A stretch of 64,000 nucleotides of DNA from Herbiconiux solani NBRC 106740 (GCF_001571005.1 NZ_BCST01000004.1:351720-415719), one strand, 5' to 3'; shown: positions 37,993 to 46,855, counted from the stretch's first letter. A program made the numbers and translations. Notes: generated by a model not told the origin, from the letters alone.

Positions 37993-38646
37993 ATGGCCAA
38001 CTTGCTGCATCTGGACTCCTCCGCCGATCCCGTGCGGTCCCGATCACGGGCGATCGGGCGCCGCTTCAGTGAGGCGTGGCTCGCCGCGCATCCGGGCAAC
38101 TCGGTGACGCACCGCGACCTGCACCGCGATCCGCTGCCCCACCTCCCCGACGCCGCTCTGCACTGGCCGCCGCGCCTGCGGCCGGCCGACGCGAATCCGC
38201 CGGCCGACGCCGAGGCGTTGCAGGCGTCGCTCATCGCCGAGCTGCTCGCCGCCGACGTCGTGCTCGTGGGGGCGCCGCTCTACAACTACTCGATGCCCTC
38301 GAGCCTCAAGGCGTGGATCGACTACATCCATGTGCCGGCGGTGACGGCTCCCTTCGACGTCGACACGCAGCCGATGGCGGGCCGCCCCGCGGTGATCGCC
38401 TCGAGCCGGGGCGCGTCGTACGACGAGGGGTCTCCGACGGAGGGCTGGGATCACGGGGTCCCGCCGCTGAAGCTCATCCTGGGCAGCGCGCTCGGGATGG
38501 ACGTGGCGGTGCTGCAGACGAGCCTCACGCTCGCGGAGGACGTTCCGGCGCTCGCCGAGCAGATCCCGCGCGGACAGGCCGAGCTCGAGGCGGCGCTCAC
38601 CGAGGCCGCCGAGCTCGGCGCGCGCCTGGGCGGCGCCGCGCGCTGA
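37993..38646 (+). CDS. azoR: FMN-dependent NADH:quinone/azo oxidoreductase (AzoR)
   Basis: The 217-residue flavodoxin-like protein starts MANLLHLDSSADPVRSRSRAIG, the FMN phosphate loop, and has GAPLYNYSMPSSLKAWIDYI near 97-116, the flavin ring site of AzoR enzymes. It reduces quinones and azo dyes with NADH as two-electron steps, protecting against thiol and quinone stress. It is divergent from the aminotransferase gene with 41 bp between starts. A 20-bp palindrome follows its stop and precedes the sensor kinase. Confidence 0.92.
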   Translation: MANLLHLDSSADPVRSRSRAIGRRFSEAWLAAHPGNSVTHRDLHRDPLPHLPDAALHWPPRLRPADANPPADAEALQASLIAELLAADVVLVGAPLYNYSMPSSLKAWIDYIHVPAVTAPFDVDTQPMAGRPAVIASSRGASYDEGSPTEGWDHGVPPLKLILGSALGMDVAVLQTSLTLAEDVPALAEQIPRGQAELEAALTEAAELGARLGGAAR

Positions 38647-38668
38647 CCACACCGGGCAGGGCCGGTCA

Positions 38669-38688
38669 CGTACTCCCCCGGGAGTACG
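38669..38688 (+). promoter_or_regulatory. palindromic site upstream of the two-component operon
   Basis: CGTACTCCC-CC-GGGAGTACG is a perfect 9-bp inverted repeat with a 2-base centre, 58 bp upstream of the histidine kinase ATG. A related site is found before the SHOCT gene (40879). It is the likely binding site of the response regulator. Confidence 0.55.
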
Positions 38689-38745
38689 CCGGTTCGCCCC
38701 GGTGGAGGCACGCGCCGCCGGACCGCGGACGGTTAGCATCGAGCC

Positions 38746-40212
38746 ATGTCGTCCCGCTTCCGCGCTGCCCAGGCGGGCACCGACGACGGCGGTGACCGGG
38801 GTCGGGGTGCGCGCGGGCGCGGCGCACCCGGCCACGGGGGCTTCGGGGCCGCCGCGTGGGACGCGCTCGACGACGAGAGCCGCGGGCCGGGGCCGCGGTT
38901 CCGCGTGTCGGGGTGGGTCGCCCTGTGGCTGCCGGTGCTGGTGTCGTTCGTCGTGCAGGTGCCTGCCTCGCTGTTCGTCTGGCGCGCACGCCATCTCGGC
39001 GGCTGGATCGCCGGGCAGCCCGCCGACGACGTCGCCCGGATCGCCCTCGCCCTCGCCGGCCCGCTGCTGTTGATCGGGGCACGCCGCTTCCCCGGGCCCG
39101 TTGTCGCCCTGACCTCGGCGGCCGCCGGCGCCTACGTCATCGTCGTCGCCGGTGACTCCGCTCCCCCGTACATCGCTCTGGCCTTCGCCGTCGTGGGCGC
39201 CGTCGTCCGCGGGGCGCGGGTCTGGGCGTGGATCTCGCTCGCCGCCGCCTGGATCGCCACGATCACCGTCGGCCTCGTGCTCGGCGTCTCGTGGCCGGCC
39301 GCCCCGATCGTGGCCGTGACCCTCGCGCTCGTGCTGCTGCTCGCGATCGGCGAGAGCATCCGCACCCGCCGTCGCCGCTACGACGAGCTCCGGCGCCGGA
39401 TCGCCCTGCGCCGGGCCGGCGAGGCGCAGGCCGAGCGGGTGCGCATCGCCCGCGAGCTGCACGACGTGCTCGCCCACTCGCTCAGCCAGATCAACGTGCA
39501 GGCCGGTGTGGGACTGCACCTGATCGACAGCGACCCCCAGGCCGCCGCGACGGCGCTGGCCAACATCAAGTCGAGCTCGAAGCAGGCGCTCGACGAGGTG
39601 CGCTCGGTACTCGGCATCCTGCGCTCGGGGCCCGGGATGGACGGCAGGGCGGGCGGAGGCGCAGACGGCGGGCCGGGCGGCGACGACGAAGCCCCGCTCG
39701 TGCCCGAGCCCGACCTCTCGCGCCTCCCGGCCCTCGTCGACACGGTTCGGGCCCAGGGCCTGGAGGTCGCGCTCGTCGACACGATCGACGCCGCGCAGAC
39801 ACCCCGGCCGGTGCAGCTCGCGCTGTACAGGATCGTGCAGGAGTCGCTGACCAACGTGCTGCGGCACTCCGGTGCGCACTCGGTCGAGGTCGTCCTGGAG
39901 CAGGGAACGGATGCGGTCACCGCCGCGGTCACGGATGACGGCCGGGGAGCGCCGCCGGCCGCCCGCGACGGGTCCGGCGGGCACGAGGGCCGCGGTCTGC
40001 TCGGAATGCGCGAGCGCGCCGAGCTGCTCGGCGGACGACTCGAGGCCGGGCCGGTCGCCGGCGGCGGCTTCCGCGTGCGCGCCGCCATCCCCGTGCCAGC
40101 CCGAGCCGAGCAGCAGGTTCCGCACCCGCTTCAGGAATCGCAGGAGCCGCAGCCACCTGAGGCGCCGCACGAGCCGCACGAGCCGGGAACCGGCCGGAGG
40201 GAGACCCCGTGA
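38746..40212 (+). CDS. NarL-type sensor histidine kinase
   Basis: The 488-residue protein has about five membrane helices in its first 210 residues, then the HisKA_3 dimerisation domain with the phosphorylatable His239 in RIARELHDVLAHSLSQINVQ, and a HATPase domain with DDGRGAPP near 403 and GGHEGRGLLGMRERAELLGG. There is no large extracellular sensor, so it probably senses the membrane itself. The tail is Pro/His/Glu-rich. GTGA overlap with the response regulator makes a clear pair. Confidence 0.92.
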   Translation: MSSRFRAAQAGTDDGGDRGRGARGRGAPGHGGFGAAAWDALDDESRGPGPRFRVSGWVALWLPVLVSFVVQVPASLFVWRARHLGGWIAGQPADDVARIALALAGPLLLIGARRFPGPVVALTSAAAGAYVIVVAGDSAPPYIALAFAVVGAVVRGARVWAWISLAAAWIATITVGLVLGVSWPAAPIVAVTLALVLLLAIGESIRTRRRRYDELRRRIALRRAGEAQAERVRIARELHDVLAHSLSQINVQAGVGLHLIDSDPQAAATALANIKSSSKQALDEVRSVLGILRSGPGMDGRAGGGADGGPGGDDEAPLVPEPDLSRLPALVDTVRAQGLEVALVDTIDAAQTPRPVQLALYRIVQESLTNVLRHSGAHSVEVVLEQGTDAVTAAVTDDGRGAPPAARDGSGGHEGRGLLGMRERAELLGGRLEAGPVAGGGFRVRAAIPVPARAEQQVPHPLQESQEPQPPEAPHEPHEPGTGRRETP

Positions 40213-40868
40213 TCCGCGTCGCGATCGCCGACGACCAGCAGCTCATCCGGGGCGGCTTCCGTGCCCTGCTCTCGGCAGAGCAGGGCATCGAGGTGATTGG
40301 CGAGGCCGGCACCGGCGCCGAAGCGGTCGCGCTCGTACGGGCCGAACATCCCGACGTGATCCTGATGGACATCCGGATGCCGGACGGCGACGGCCTCTGG
40401 GCCACCGAGCAGATCACCGCCGACCCGGGCCTGGCCGCCACCCGCATCGTGATCGTCACGACCTTCGAGCTCGACGAGTACGTGGGCCGGGCGATCCGGG
40501 CCGGGGCCTCGGGCTTCCTGGTGAAGGACACCGAGCCCGTCGAACTGATCCGGGCCGTCCGCGTGGTCGCCGGGGGCGACGCCCTGCTGAGCCCCGGGGT
40601 GACCCGGCGGCTGCTCGAACGCGTCTCGAACGACCTCACCGACGCCCCGGACACCCGGGCGCTCGACGTGCTCACCGTCCGCGAGCGCGAGGTGTTGGCC
40701 CTCGTCGGCGCCGGGCTCACGAACGACGAGATCGCGACCCGGCTGTTCCTCAGCCCGCTGACCTCGAAGACGCACGTGTCGCGCATCATGACGAAGCTCG
40801 GCGCCCGCGACCGGGTGCAGCTCGTGATCACGGCGTACCGCACCGGTCTCGTCGCGCCCGGCCGCTAG
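40209..40868 (+). CDS. NarL/LuxR-type response regulator
   Basis: The 219-residue protein has a receiver domain with the acidic pair ADDQ near 8-9, phosphoacceptor Asp54 (VILMDIRMPDGDG) and Lys near 105 (FLVKD), and a LuxR helix-turn-helix (TVREREVLALVGAGLTNDEIATRLFLSPLTSKTHVSRIMTKLGARDR). GTG 40209 overlaps the kinase stop. It likely binds the palindromes at 38669 and 40879 and so regulates itself and the SHOCT gene. Confidence 0.94.
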   Translation: MIRVAIADDQQLIRGGFRALLSAEQGIEVIGEAGTGAEAVALVRAEHPDVILMDIRMPDGDGLWATEQITADPGLAATRIVIVTTFELDEYVGRAIRAGASGFLVKDTEPVELIRAVRVVAGGDALLSPGVTRRLLERVSNDLTDAPDTRALDVLTVREREVLALVGAGLTNDEIATRLFLSPLTSKTHVSRIMTKLGARDRVQLVITAYRTGLVAPGR

Positions 40869-40878
40869 CACCCCCTCC

Positions 40879-40897
40879 TGCTCCCCCGGGTGTAGAG
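40879..40897 (+). promoter_or_regulatory. second copy of the two-component operator, before the SHOCT gene
   Basis: TGCTCCCCCGGGTGTAGAG shares the CTCCCCCGGG core and the following GTA with the perfect palindrome at 38669; the right arm is less symmetrical. It lies about 93 bp before the SHOCT gene start. Confidence 0.4.
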
Positions 40898-40989
40898 CGG
40901 ATGCCGCCTGCCGGCGGATTCGCCCGGGGCCGCCGATCGCGAGGCTTGCTGCAGTGGTTCCGCCGGAGCCCGAGAGAGAAGGACAGATC

Positions 40990-41346
40990 GTGTTCGCAAC
41001 CGCCGTCACCGCCATCAGCACCGCCGCCACCAGTGCCGCCGGCACCGCCGCCACCACCGTCGTCGCCCACCCGGGAGGCTGGGGCGGCGGGCCGGGCTTC
41101 GGCTGGCTGTTCCTGCTGATCCCGCTGTTCTGGATCGCGCTGTTCGCCATCCTGTTCGCCACCGTGGGCCGCCGCTGGCGCCGCGCGGCCTGGGCGCACC
41201 GGATGGGGGGCGACCAGGGCGGTCGCCGCGCCGAAGCCACCCTCGCCGAGCGCTTCGCCCAGGGCGACATCGACGAGGTGGAGTACCGGGCCCGCCTCGA
41301 GGTGCTGCGCGCCAACAACCCGACGCCCGAGTATCCGGGGCGCTGA
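40990..41346 (+). CDS. SHOCT-domain small membrane protein
   Basis: The 118-residue product (GTG 40990, AGAAGGACAG upstream) begins with an Ala/Thr-rich stretch, has one hydrophobic segment (WLFLLIPLFWIALFAILFA, near 37-55), a basic patch and a C-terminal SHOCT motif (LAERFAQGDIDEVEYRARLEVLR near 86-108). SHOCT proteins are small and of unknown function, often in two-component regulons. The shared operator-like site suggests regulation by the adjacent response regulator. Confidence 0.8.
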   Translation: MFATAVTAISTAATSAAGTAATTVVAHPGGWGGGPGFGWLFLLIPLFWIALFAILFATVGRRWRRAAWAHRMGGDQGGRRAEATLAERFAQGDIDEVEYRARLEVLRANNPTPEYPGR

Positions 41347-41360
41347 GCGGAGGCGTCGGG

Positions 41361-41388
41361 CCGGGGCCGCCCTGCGTGGCAGCCCCGG
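41361..41388 (+). terminator. hairpin after the SHOCT gene
   Basis: Arms CCGGGGC (41361-41367) and GCCCCGG (41382-41388) with a 14-base loop lie 14 bp past the stop. No T-run follows, as is common in GC-rich actinobacteria. Confidence 0.45.
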
Positions 41389-41479
41389 GCACGTCGGGTT
41401 CCGGCCATTCCGCGACGAGAAACCGACGCATCCCCGGGCGGGCCGCCTCGAGCCGCGCACCGACCGCGATGATGGGCGG

Positions 41480-42076
41480 ATGAGCACCGATCCCGCACTG
41501 CCCACCACCCCCGCCGCCCGAGCCGCCCTCGAGGTGGCCGCCCGCTACCACTCGCCCGCGATGCGCGACCACTGCATCCGCTCGTACCGGTGGGCCGCCG
41601 AGCTCGGGCGCCTGCGGGGATACGCGGTCGACGACGAGCTGCTCTTCGTCGCCGCCCTTCTGCACGACATCGGGCTCACCCCGGAGTTCGACAACGTGAC
41701 GCTCCCCTTCGAGCACGCCGGCGGCCACGTCGCGCGGGTGTTCGCCGCGGGAGCGGGCTGGCCGGCCGAGCGCGGCGACCGGGCCGGCGAGATCATCGTG
41801 CACCACATGGGCGAGGTGCCAGACCCGGCGGTGGATCCGGAGGGCTACCTGCTCTCGGTCGCCACCGGGCTCGACATCTCCGGGCGCGATGCCGAGTGGT
41901 GGCCCGAGGAGCTCCGCCGCGAGGTCGTGGCGCGCTACCCCCGCGGCGACCTGGCGGCGGAGTTCATCGGGTGCCTCCGGGAGCAGGCCGAGCGCAAGCC
42001 CGACTCGACGGCCGCCGCCGCCGTCACGAGCGGTATCGCCGGTCGGATGGCGAGCAACCCTCTCGAAGCGCTTTAG
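41480..42076 (+). CDS. HD-domain phosphohydrolase-like protein
   Basis: The 198-residue protein has the HD motif pattern: DHCIRSYRWAA near 34-44, ALLHDIGLT near 58-66 and VHHMG near 112. It resembles the cyanamide-hydratase-like branch of HD proteins, which has the DHCxRSY pattern. HD proteins are metal-dependent phosphatases or hydratases; the substrate is not visible. Start ATG 41480 has no better alternative. It is convergent with the MazF-like gene. Confidence 0.85.
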   Translation: MSTDPALPTTPAARAALEVAARYHSPAMRDHCIRSYRWAAELGRLRGYAVDDELLFVAALLHDIGLTPEFDNVTLPFEHAGGHVARVFAAGAGWPAERGDRAGEIIVHHMGEVPDPAVDPEGYLLSVATGLDISGRDAEWWPEELRREVVARYPRGDLAAEFIGCLREQAERKPDSTAAAAVTSGIAGRMASNPLEAL

Positions 42077-42149
42077 CCTGGCCCGGGCCGTCAGCAGGGC
42101 GGCCCGGCCCGTCAGTCGGCTGCCCGGCCCGACAGCTGCTGCGGCCGCT

Positions 42150-42794
42150 CTAGCCGCGGCCGAACAGCCGCCGGAGCGCCCGCCCCAGCATCGAACCCGT
42201 GCGCGCCGCACCAGCCGTGTCGCGACGACCCGTGCGATCCGACCGCTCCAGGCGAGCCGACCGGCCCACGGCCGCACCCCGGGCCGGTGCCGGCACGCGA
42301 CCCACCGCATCCGCCTTCCACCCGAACCGCTCGACCAGCCGGTCGGCCACGGCCTGGAAGCGGCGCGCGTCGAGAGCGACGGCCTCGCGGCGCATCCCCT
42401 CCGGATGCACGCGGAAGACGCGCTCGAGGCGCACCCAGCTCGGGCGGCCCGCCGCATCCCATCGCCCGCTGCCGATGCCCACGTCGTAGACGTCGTCGTG
42501 CGGCTTCGAGGTGAGCGCGACCGCGAGCACGGTGCCGGCCCCGGCTCGGCCACGGGTGCCGCGGGCGCCCCCGGTGCCGGTCTCCCGGGCGACGACGAGC
42601 ACGGGCCTGTCCTTGCCGCGGCCGTCGGCCTCCTGGTACGGCACCCAGGTCCAGACGATCTCGCCGGGATCGGCGGAGCCGTCGGTGACCGGGTTGTAGC
42701 GGATGCGCACGGGCCCGACGCGTCGCGGGTCGACCTCGACGGTGGCCGACGGGCCGGAGCGCCCCGGGCTCGGCTGCTCAGCCCTCGTCGTCAT
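42150..42794 (-). CDS. PemK/MazF-like protein (orphan)
   Basis: The 214-residue product has an N-terminal Pro-rich segment, then PGEIVWTWVPYQEADGRGKDRPVLVVA near 43-69, a MazF-type beta-barrel start, and VLAVALTSKP, matching the MazF core. MazF proteins are RNases or ribosome-targeting toxins blocked by a small antitoxin. No antitoxin gene is adjacent, and the protein is about twice MazF length, with an Arg-rich tail, so it may have another role. It is on the opposite strand from its neighbours. Confidence 0.75.
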   Translation of the reverse strand: MTTRAEQPSPGRSGPSATVEVDPRRVGPVRIRYNPVTDGSADPGEIVWTWVPYQEADGRGKDRPVLVVARETGTGGARGTRGRAGAGTVLAVALTSKPHDDVYDVGIGSGRWDAAGRPSWVRLERVFRVHPEGMRREAVALDARRFQAVADRLVERFGWKADAVGRVPAPARGAAVGRSARLERSDRTGRRDTAGAARTGSMLGRALRRLFGRG

Positions 42795-42921
42795 GCGCCG
42801 ACCCTAACAGCAGCGGGGCAATCGCGAATCACCGCCGCGTCCTCCGGGACCGGCGGCGGGGCGCGGTTAGATTCGGTGCGGGACTCGCGCCGCCCCGGCG
42901 CGATCCGAAGCACGAGGATCC

Positions 42922-44328
42922 ATGAACCGTCCGTTCCGCGCCCCTACCGCCACCGCGCTCGAGAAGGCCCGCAGGAGCGCCCGCCGGGCCGCCCGCCGCC
43001 TTCCGGCGCGCCTCCGCGCCGCCTCGAGCACGCTGCTGGTCGTCTCCCTCACCGTCGGCGCGACCGTGCTCGGCGCGCCCGCCGCCCACGCGGCCGACTA
43101 CCCCAGCTGGGACGACGTGCTCGCCGCCCGCTCGAGCGAGTCGGCGAAGCAGGACGAGGTGGCGAAGATCCAGAACCTGATCTCCGACCTCCAGGTCAAG
43201 GCCGACGAGGCGCAGGCCCTGGTCGCGCAACGCTCGGACGAGAACGACGCGGCCGAAGCCGCCCTCGCGGCCGGCCAGCAGAAGGCCGACACCCTCGCCA
43301 CGCAGGCTGCGAACGCCGCGACCGAGGCGGAGACGTCGAAGAAGCGCGCAGCCCTCGTCGCCGCGCAGTTCGCCCGCAGTGGCGGCCAGGACCTCACCTC
43401 GCTGCTGCTCACCAGCTCGTCCGACAGGGCCGACGACCTGCTCGCCCAGCTCAGCTCGGCCGGCCAGCTGACCCAGGCGGTCAACGGGGTCTACGCCAAG
43501 GCCGACCAGGACAGCAACTCGGCCAAGTCGCTCGCCGAGCAGGCGGATGTCGCGAAGCAGGAGCTCTCCGGACTCGCCGACGCCGCCCAGGCCGCCCTCG
43601 AGCAGGCCGCGGCGGCGCAGCAGGCCATGATCGCCGCGCTGCAGGAGCAGAGTGCGCACCAGGCCGAGTTGCAGGCCCAGCTCACGAGCCTGCAGCAGAA
43701 CCTCGCCACGACCGAGGAGCAGTACCAGGCGGGCGTCGCGGCAGCCGCTGCCGCTGCCGCTGCTGCTGCCGCAGCCGCTGCGGCCGCCGCCGCCGAGGCC
43801 GCAGCCGCCGCCGGGGGAGGTGGTCAGGTCGTCGGCCCGGTCTCCTCCGACAAGCAGGCCCTCGCGGAGGAGCTGATGGGTTACGTCGCCTCGGGCCAGT
43901 TCCACGGCTCGAGCCCGGACCACATCTTCGAGATCGCCTGGATCGCGCAGGGCAAGGAGGTCGCGAACTGCGGCATCGACACCGTGATCCTGCAGGCCAT
44001 GGTCGCCGCCGTGCGCGCCTTCGGCAGCGCCGGGGTCAGCGACATCAGCCGCCGCTGCACGGGCCAGATCGAGGGCGCGGGCACGGCCTCGGCGCACTAC
44101 CGGCAGGGCGGGGGCCACGCGGTGGACTTCACCTCGGTCGGCGGGGTGCGCACGACGGGCGCCAACGGCGCCTCGCTCGACCTGATCTCGGTGCTCGACC
44201 CGATGATGCCGAACGGATCGCGGGTCGGCCAGTCGCAGTGTCGTCGCGCCGCCGGCAACGAGCCCTCGTTCATCAACTTCGTCGACTTCGAAGACACCTG
44301 CAACCACCTGCACATCGACGATTTCTGA
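42922..44328 (+). CDS. secreted coiled-coil protein with C-terminal M15-like domain
   Basis: The 468-residue protein begins with an Arg-rich N-terminus and a signal peptide ending near AHA-AD (about 58). A long coiled coil rich in Ala, Gln and Glu (about 70-270) recalls the N-terminal region of RipC and similar cell-wall hydrolase activators. A poly-Ala stretch (about 273-297) and Gly linker follow. The last 165 residues include SAHYRQGGGHAVDF and a terminal CNHLHIDDF, reminiscent of the His/Asp zinc ligands of M15 peptidases, but spaced unusually. It may be a wall hydrolase or substrate-binding factor; catalysis is not certain. Confidence 0.75.
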   Translation: MNRPFRAPTATALEKARRSARRAARRLPARLRAASSTLLVVSLTVGATVLGAPAAHAADYPSWDDVLAARSSESAKQDEVAKIQNLISDLQVKADEAQALVAQRSDENDAAEAALAAGQQKADTLATQAANAATEAETSKKRAALVAAQFARSGGQDLTSLLLTSSSDRADDLLAQLSSAGQLTQAVNGVYAKADQDSNSAKSLAEQADVAKQELSGLADAAQAALEQAAAAQQAMIAALQEQSAHQAELQAQLTSLQQNLATTEEQYQAGVAAAAAAAAAAAAAAAAAAAEAAAAAGGGGQVVGPVSSDKQALAEELMGYVASGQFHGSSPDHIFEIAWIAQGKEVANCGIDTVILQAMVAAVRAFGSAGVSDISRRCTGQIEGAGTASAHYRQGGGHAVDFTSVGGVRTTGANGASLDLISVLDPMMPNGSRVGQSQCRRAAGNEPSFINFVDFEDTCNHLHIDDF

Positions 44329-44462
44329 TCGGGAATCCGATTTCGGCCCACCGCACCCCTTTTCACTCGCGTGACTCGTCGCTAGTGTCTCTAACTAGTT
44401 GACGCACTATCGACTCGCCGGACTACCGGATGTGCGGGCGTCACGGCGAGAGGGGGAATCGG

Positions 44463-44759
44463 ATGTATCGCGCGTCGACTCCGTCGTTCGACCCGGCTCT
44501 CGCGGAGGTCGCCGTGGTGTCCCGGGAGGGGCGCGAGTGGTTCCTGCGGGTCCATCGCTTCACAGGTGAGCGGCTCCTCGTCGTCCCGCTGCACGTCGAC
44601 GGCGACTTCGACTCCGTGCACCGTCTGGTCGAGCACGTCCTGGCCTCGCGATCGCTCTCCGCGGCACCGTTGGCGGACTGGACCCAGGCGGGCAACCACT
44701 GGTCCTCGGTCATCCGCTCCGACTCGCTCGCGAACGGGAGCCACGGCGTCCTGATCTGA
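44463..44759 (+). CDS. hypothetical protein
   Basis: The 98-residue product begins MYRASTPSFDPALAEVAVVSREGREWFLRVHRF; GAGGGGG lies before ATG 44463. No signal, membrane segment or known motif is visible. It looks like a mixed alpha/beta small domain. The gap before it holds CTAGT and ACTAG inverted repeats near 44382-44398, possibly an operator. Confidence 0.6.
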   Translation: MYRASTPSFDPALAEVAVVSREGREWFLRVHRFTGERLLVVPLHVDGDFDSVHRLVEHVLASRSLSAAPLADWTQAGNHWSSVIRSDSLANGSHGVLI

Positions 44760-44769
44760 CCCCGTGGTC

Positions 44770-44785
44770 GTGCATAATGTGCATA
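44770..44785 (+). promoter_or_regulatory. direct repeat upstream of the wall-binding protein gene
   Basis: GTGCATA is repeated at 44770-44776 and 44779-44785, 49 bp before the next ATG. The CATAGT at its end could be a -10 box. The evidence is only the repeat. Confidence 0.3.
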
Positions 44786-44834
44786 GTCGACAGCTGATGA
44801 CGTAACTCAGCCGCGACCGGATCTTGGGGGATTC

Positions 44835-46820
44835 ATGCGCAGGCTGCTCGCTGCCGTCACCATGCTCGCACTCACGTCGGCCCTGGCCCTGGCGGCCCCG
44901 CTCGCCGCTCCGGCGGAGGCGGCACACGCCGATCCGATCATGACGCACCAGATGATCGGGTCGCTCGACTACGTGAACTTCGTGCCCGGCGAGGGCTTCA
45001 TCGCGGTGGGCTGGGCGGTCAACACCCTCTCCCCGGCGTCGCCGGTCTACATGTCCATCAAGGGTCAATACCCCGACGGCCACTCGGGTGAGCTCGGTCA
45101 GGGCAATGCGGGCTTCGACCGCCCGGACGTCGCTGCCGCGGTCCCCGGGGCCGGCCCGAACCACGGCTTCCGCATCTCCCTGGGCTTCCCGCCGGCCGGC
45201 CTCTACTCGATCTGCGCCTTCGCTTGGTCCGAATCCGTCGGCTGTACCTTCGCCACCGTCCCGGCCGAGAACCTCACCGGCCAGCTGGAGTCCTTCGCCA
45301 TCGACTCGTCGGGGGCTGGGCTCGCTCTGAGGCTGAAGGGCTGGACCTCGGACTCCTGGCTCCCGCCAGGTGGACATCCCTCGACAGTGACCTACAACGT
45401 ATTGAAGACCGGAGGGAGTGGACCGACCACGGGCTCGGCCTTCTCGGTCTCAGGTCTGAGCAGCCTGGACCGACCGGACATCCGGGCCGCACACCCGGGA
45501 CTGAAGGGCCTGGGCGGTTTCGACCAACTCATCCCCATCGGTGAAGTAGGCGACTATCGGGCCTGTGCCGTGGTCTCTCCCTGGGGACCGTCAACCGGTG
45601 CGGGGCCGGCCGTCCTGGGTTGCGCGGACCTCCACGTGTCCGCGGTCCAACCCAGTGCTCAGATCCGCGTCACCGGCGACAGTGTCGTCGGCGGCACCCT
45701 CACCGCCTCGACGATCACCTGGAACCCCGCGCCCAGCACTGTGACGGCTGCCTGGTACCGGAACGGCACCCAGCTCACTCCGAACGGGGTCCGCTCCTAC
45801 TCACCGACCGTCGCGGATGTCGGCGAGGTCCTCCAGTTCGTCGAAACCGCGTCGGCAGCGGGCTACGTGGACGGACGAACCGGAGCAGCCTCGAACATCG
45901 TGACCATCCCGGGTGTCACCACATCCCGGATCGGCGGGGCCGACCGGTACGAGATGGCGGTCGCGAACTCGCAGAAGCAGTTCCCTGACGCGGTCACGGG
46001 GGCACCCGTGGTGTACGTCGCCTCCGGAGTGACCTTCCCCGACGCCCTCGCTGCGGGACCCGCCGCGGCGAAGGAAGGCGGCGCGCTACTCCTGACCTTC
46101 TCCGACCACCTGCCGGATTCCGTGCGGGCGGAGATCACCCGGCTCCACCCTGCCTCGATCGTCGTCGCGGGCGGGCCCGCCACCGTCGCGGATTCGGTGG
46201 TCGCGGATCTCGGAACGCTTGCTCCGACGACACGAGTAGGCGGAGCCGATCGATACGAGGTCTCCCGCAATCTCGTCGCGCGGGCCTTCCCGTCGGGTGC
46301 TCCGTCGGTGTATCTCGTCACCGGCCAGAACTATGCGGATGCGCTGTCGGCAGGAGCGGCTGCCGCGTCGATGGGCGCGCCCGTGCTGCTCGCCGACGGT
46401 TCGGCCGGCTCGGCTGACGACGCGACCCGAGCTGCACTGGCCGCCGAGAAGACGACGGCCGTGACCGTGGTCGGTGGTCCCGCATCCGTCAGCGAGGGGG
46501 TGGCATCGTCTCTCGGAGCGGGTGTGGCCGTGACCCGGCTGGCCGGGCCCGACAGGTACACGGGGACGGTCGTCCTCAACCGAGCGACCTTCTCGACGTC
46601 GGACACCGTCTACCTCGCGACAGGGGTGAACTTCCCCGATGGGCTCACCGGAGGGGTGCACGCAGGTGCCGACCATGCCCCCCTCTATCTCGTGGACTTC
46701 TACTGCGTACCTCAGGACGTCCTCGCCGATATCGCCTCCCTCCACGCCACGAAAGTGGTGCTGCTGGGAGGAGAGACGACCCTCAGTTCGAACATCAGGG
46801 ACCTGTACGCCTGCTCGTAG
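44835..46820 (+). CDS. secreted protein with three cell-wall-binding repeats (CWB2)
   Basis: The 661-residue protein has a signal peptide (to about 33, ending AEAAHA). The C-terminal half has three CWB2 (PF04122-type) units beginning RIGGADRYEMAV near 365, RVGGADRYEVSR near 466 and RLAGPDRYTGTV near 567; such triplets hold surface proteins non-covalently in the wall. The N-terminal half has two related beta-domains with FDRPDV / LDRPDI and a GLYSICAFA / GDYRACAVV strand, followed by a PKD/Ig-like segment near 280-350. Start ATG 44835 has GGGGG at a normal distance. Surface adhesion or enzyme-anchoring is likely. Confidence 0.85.
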   Translation: MRRLLAAVTMLALTSALALAAPLAAPAEAAHADPIMTHQMIGSLDYVNFVPGEGFIAVGWAVNTLSPASPVYMSIKGQYPDGHSGELGQGNAGFDRPDVAAAVPGAGPNHGFRISLGFPPAGLYSICAFAWSESVGCTFATVPAENLTGQLESFAIDSSGAGLALRLKGWTSDSWLPPGGHPSTVTYNVLKTGGSGPTTGSAFSVSGLSSLDRPDIRAAHPGLKGLGGFDQLIPIGEVGDYRACAVVSPWGPSTGAGPAVLGCADLHVSAVQPSAQIRVTGDSVVGGTLTASTITWNPAPSTVTAAWYRNGTQLTPNGVRSYSPTVADVGEVLQFVETASAAGYVDGRTGAASNIVTIPGVTTSRIGGADRYEMAVANSQKQFPDAVTGAPVVYVASGVTFPDALAAGPAAAKEGGALLLTFSDHLPDSVRAEITRLHPASIVVAGGPATVADSVVADLGTLAPTTRVGGADRYEVSRNLVARAFPSGAPSVYLVTGQNYADALSAGAAAASMGAPVLLADGSAGSADDATRAALAAEKTTAVTVVGGPASVSEGVASSLGAGVAVTRLAGPDRYTGTVVLNRATFSTSDTVYLATGVNFPDGLTGGVHAGADHAPLYLVDFYCVPQDVLADIASLHATKVVLLGGETTLSSNIRDLYACS

Positions 46821-46855
46821 GCGGACTCCGCAGCCCGAGGCAGTACCGTTGACGC

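Noticed and set aside
42800..42921. Antitoxin gene for the MazF-like protein
   Set aside because: No small frame with a ribosome site is present on either strand beside the gene.
43735..43805. Microsatellite or CRISPR-like repeat
   Set aside because: It is the GCN codons of a poly-Ala stretch inside a gene; no spacers or constant repeats.
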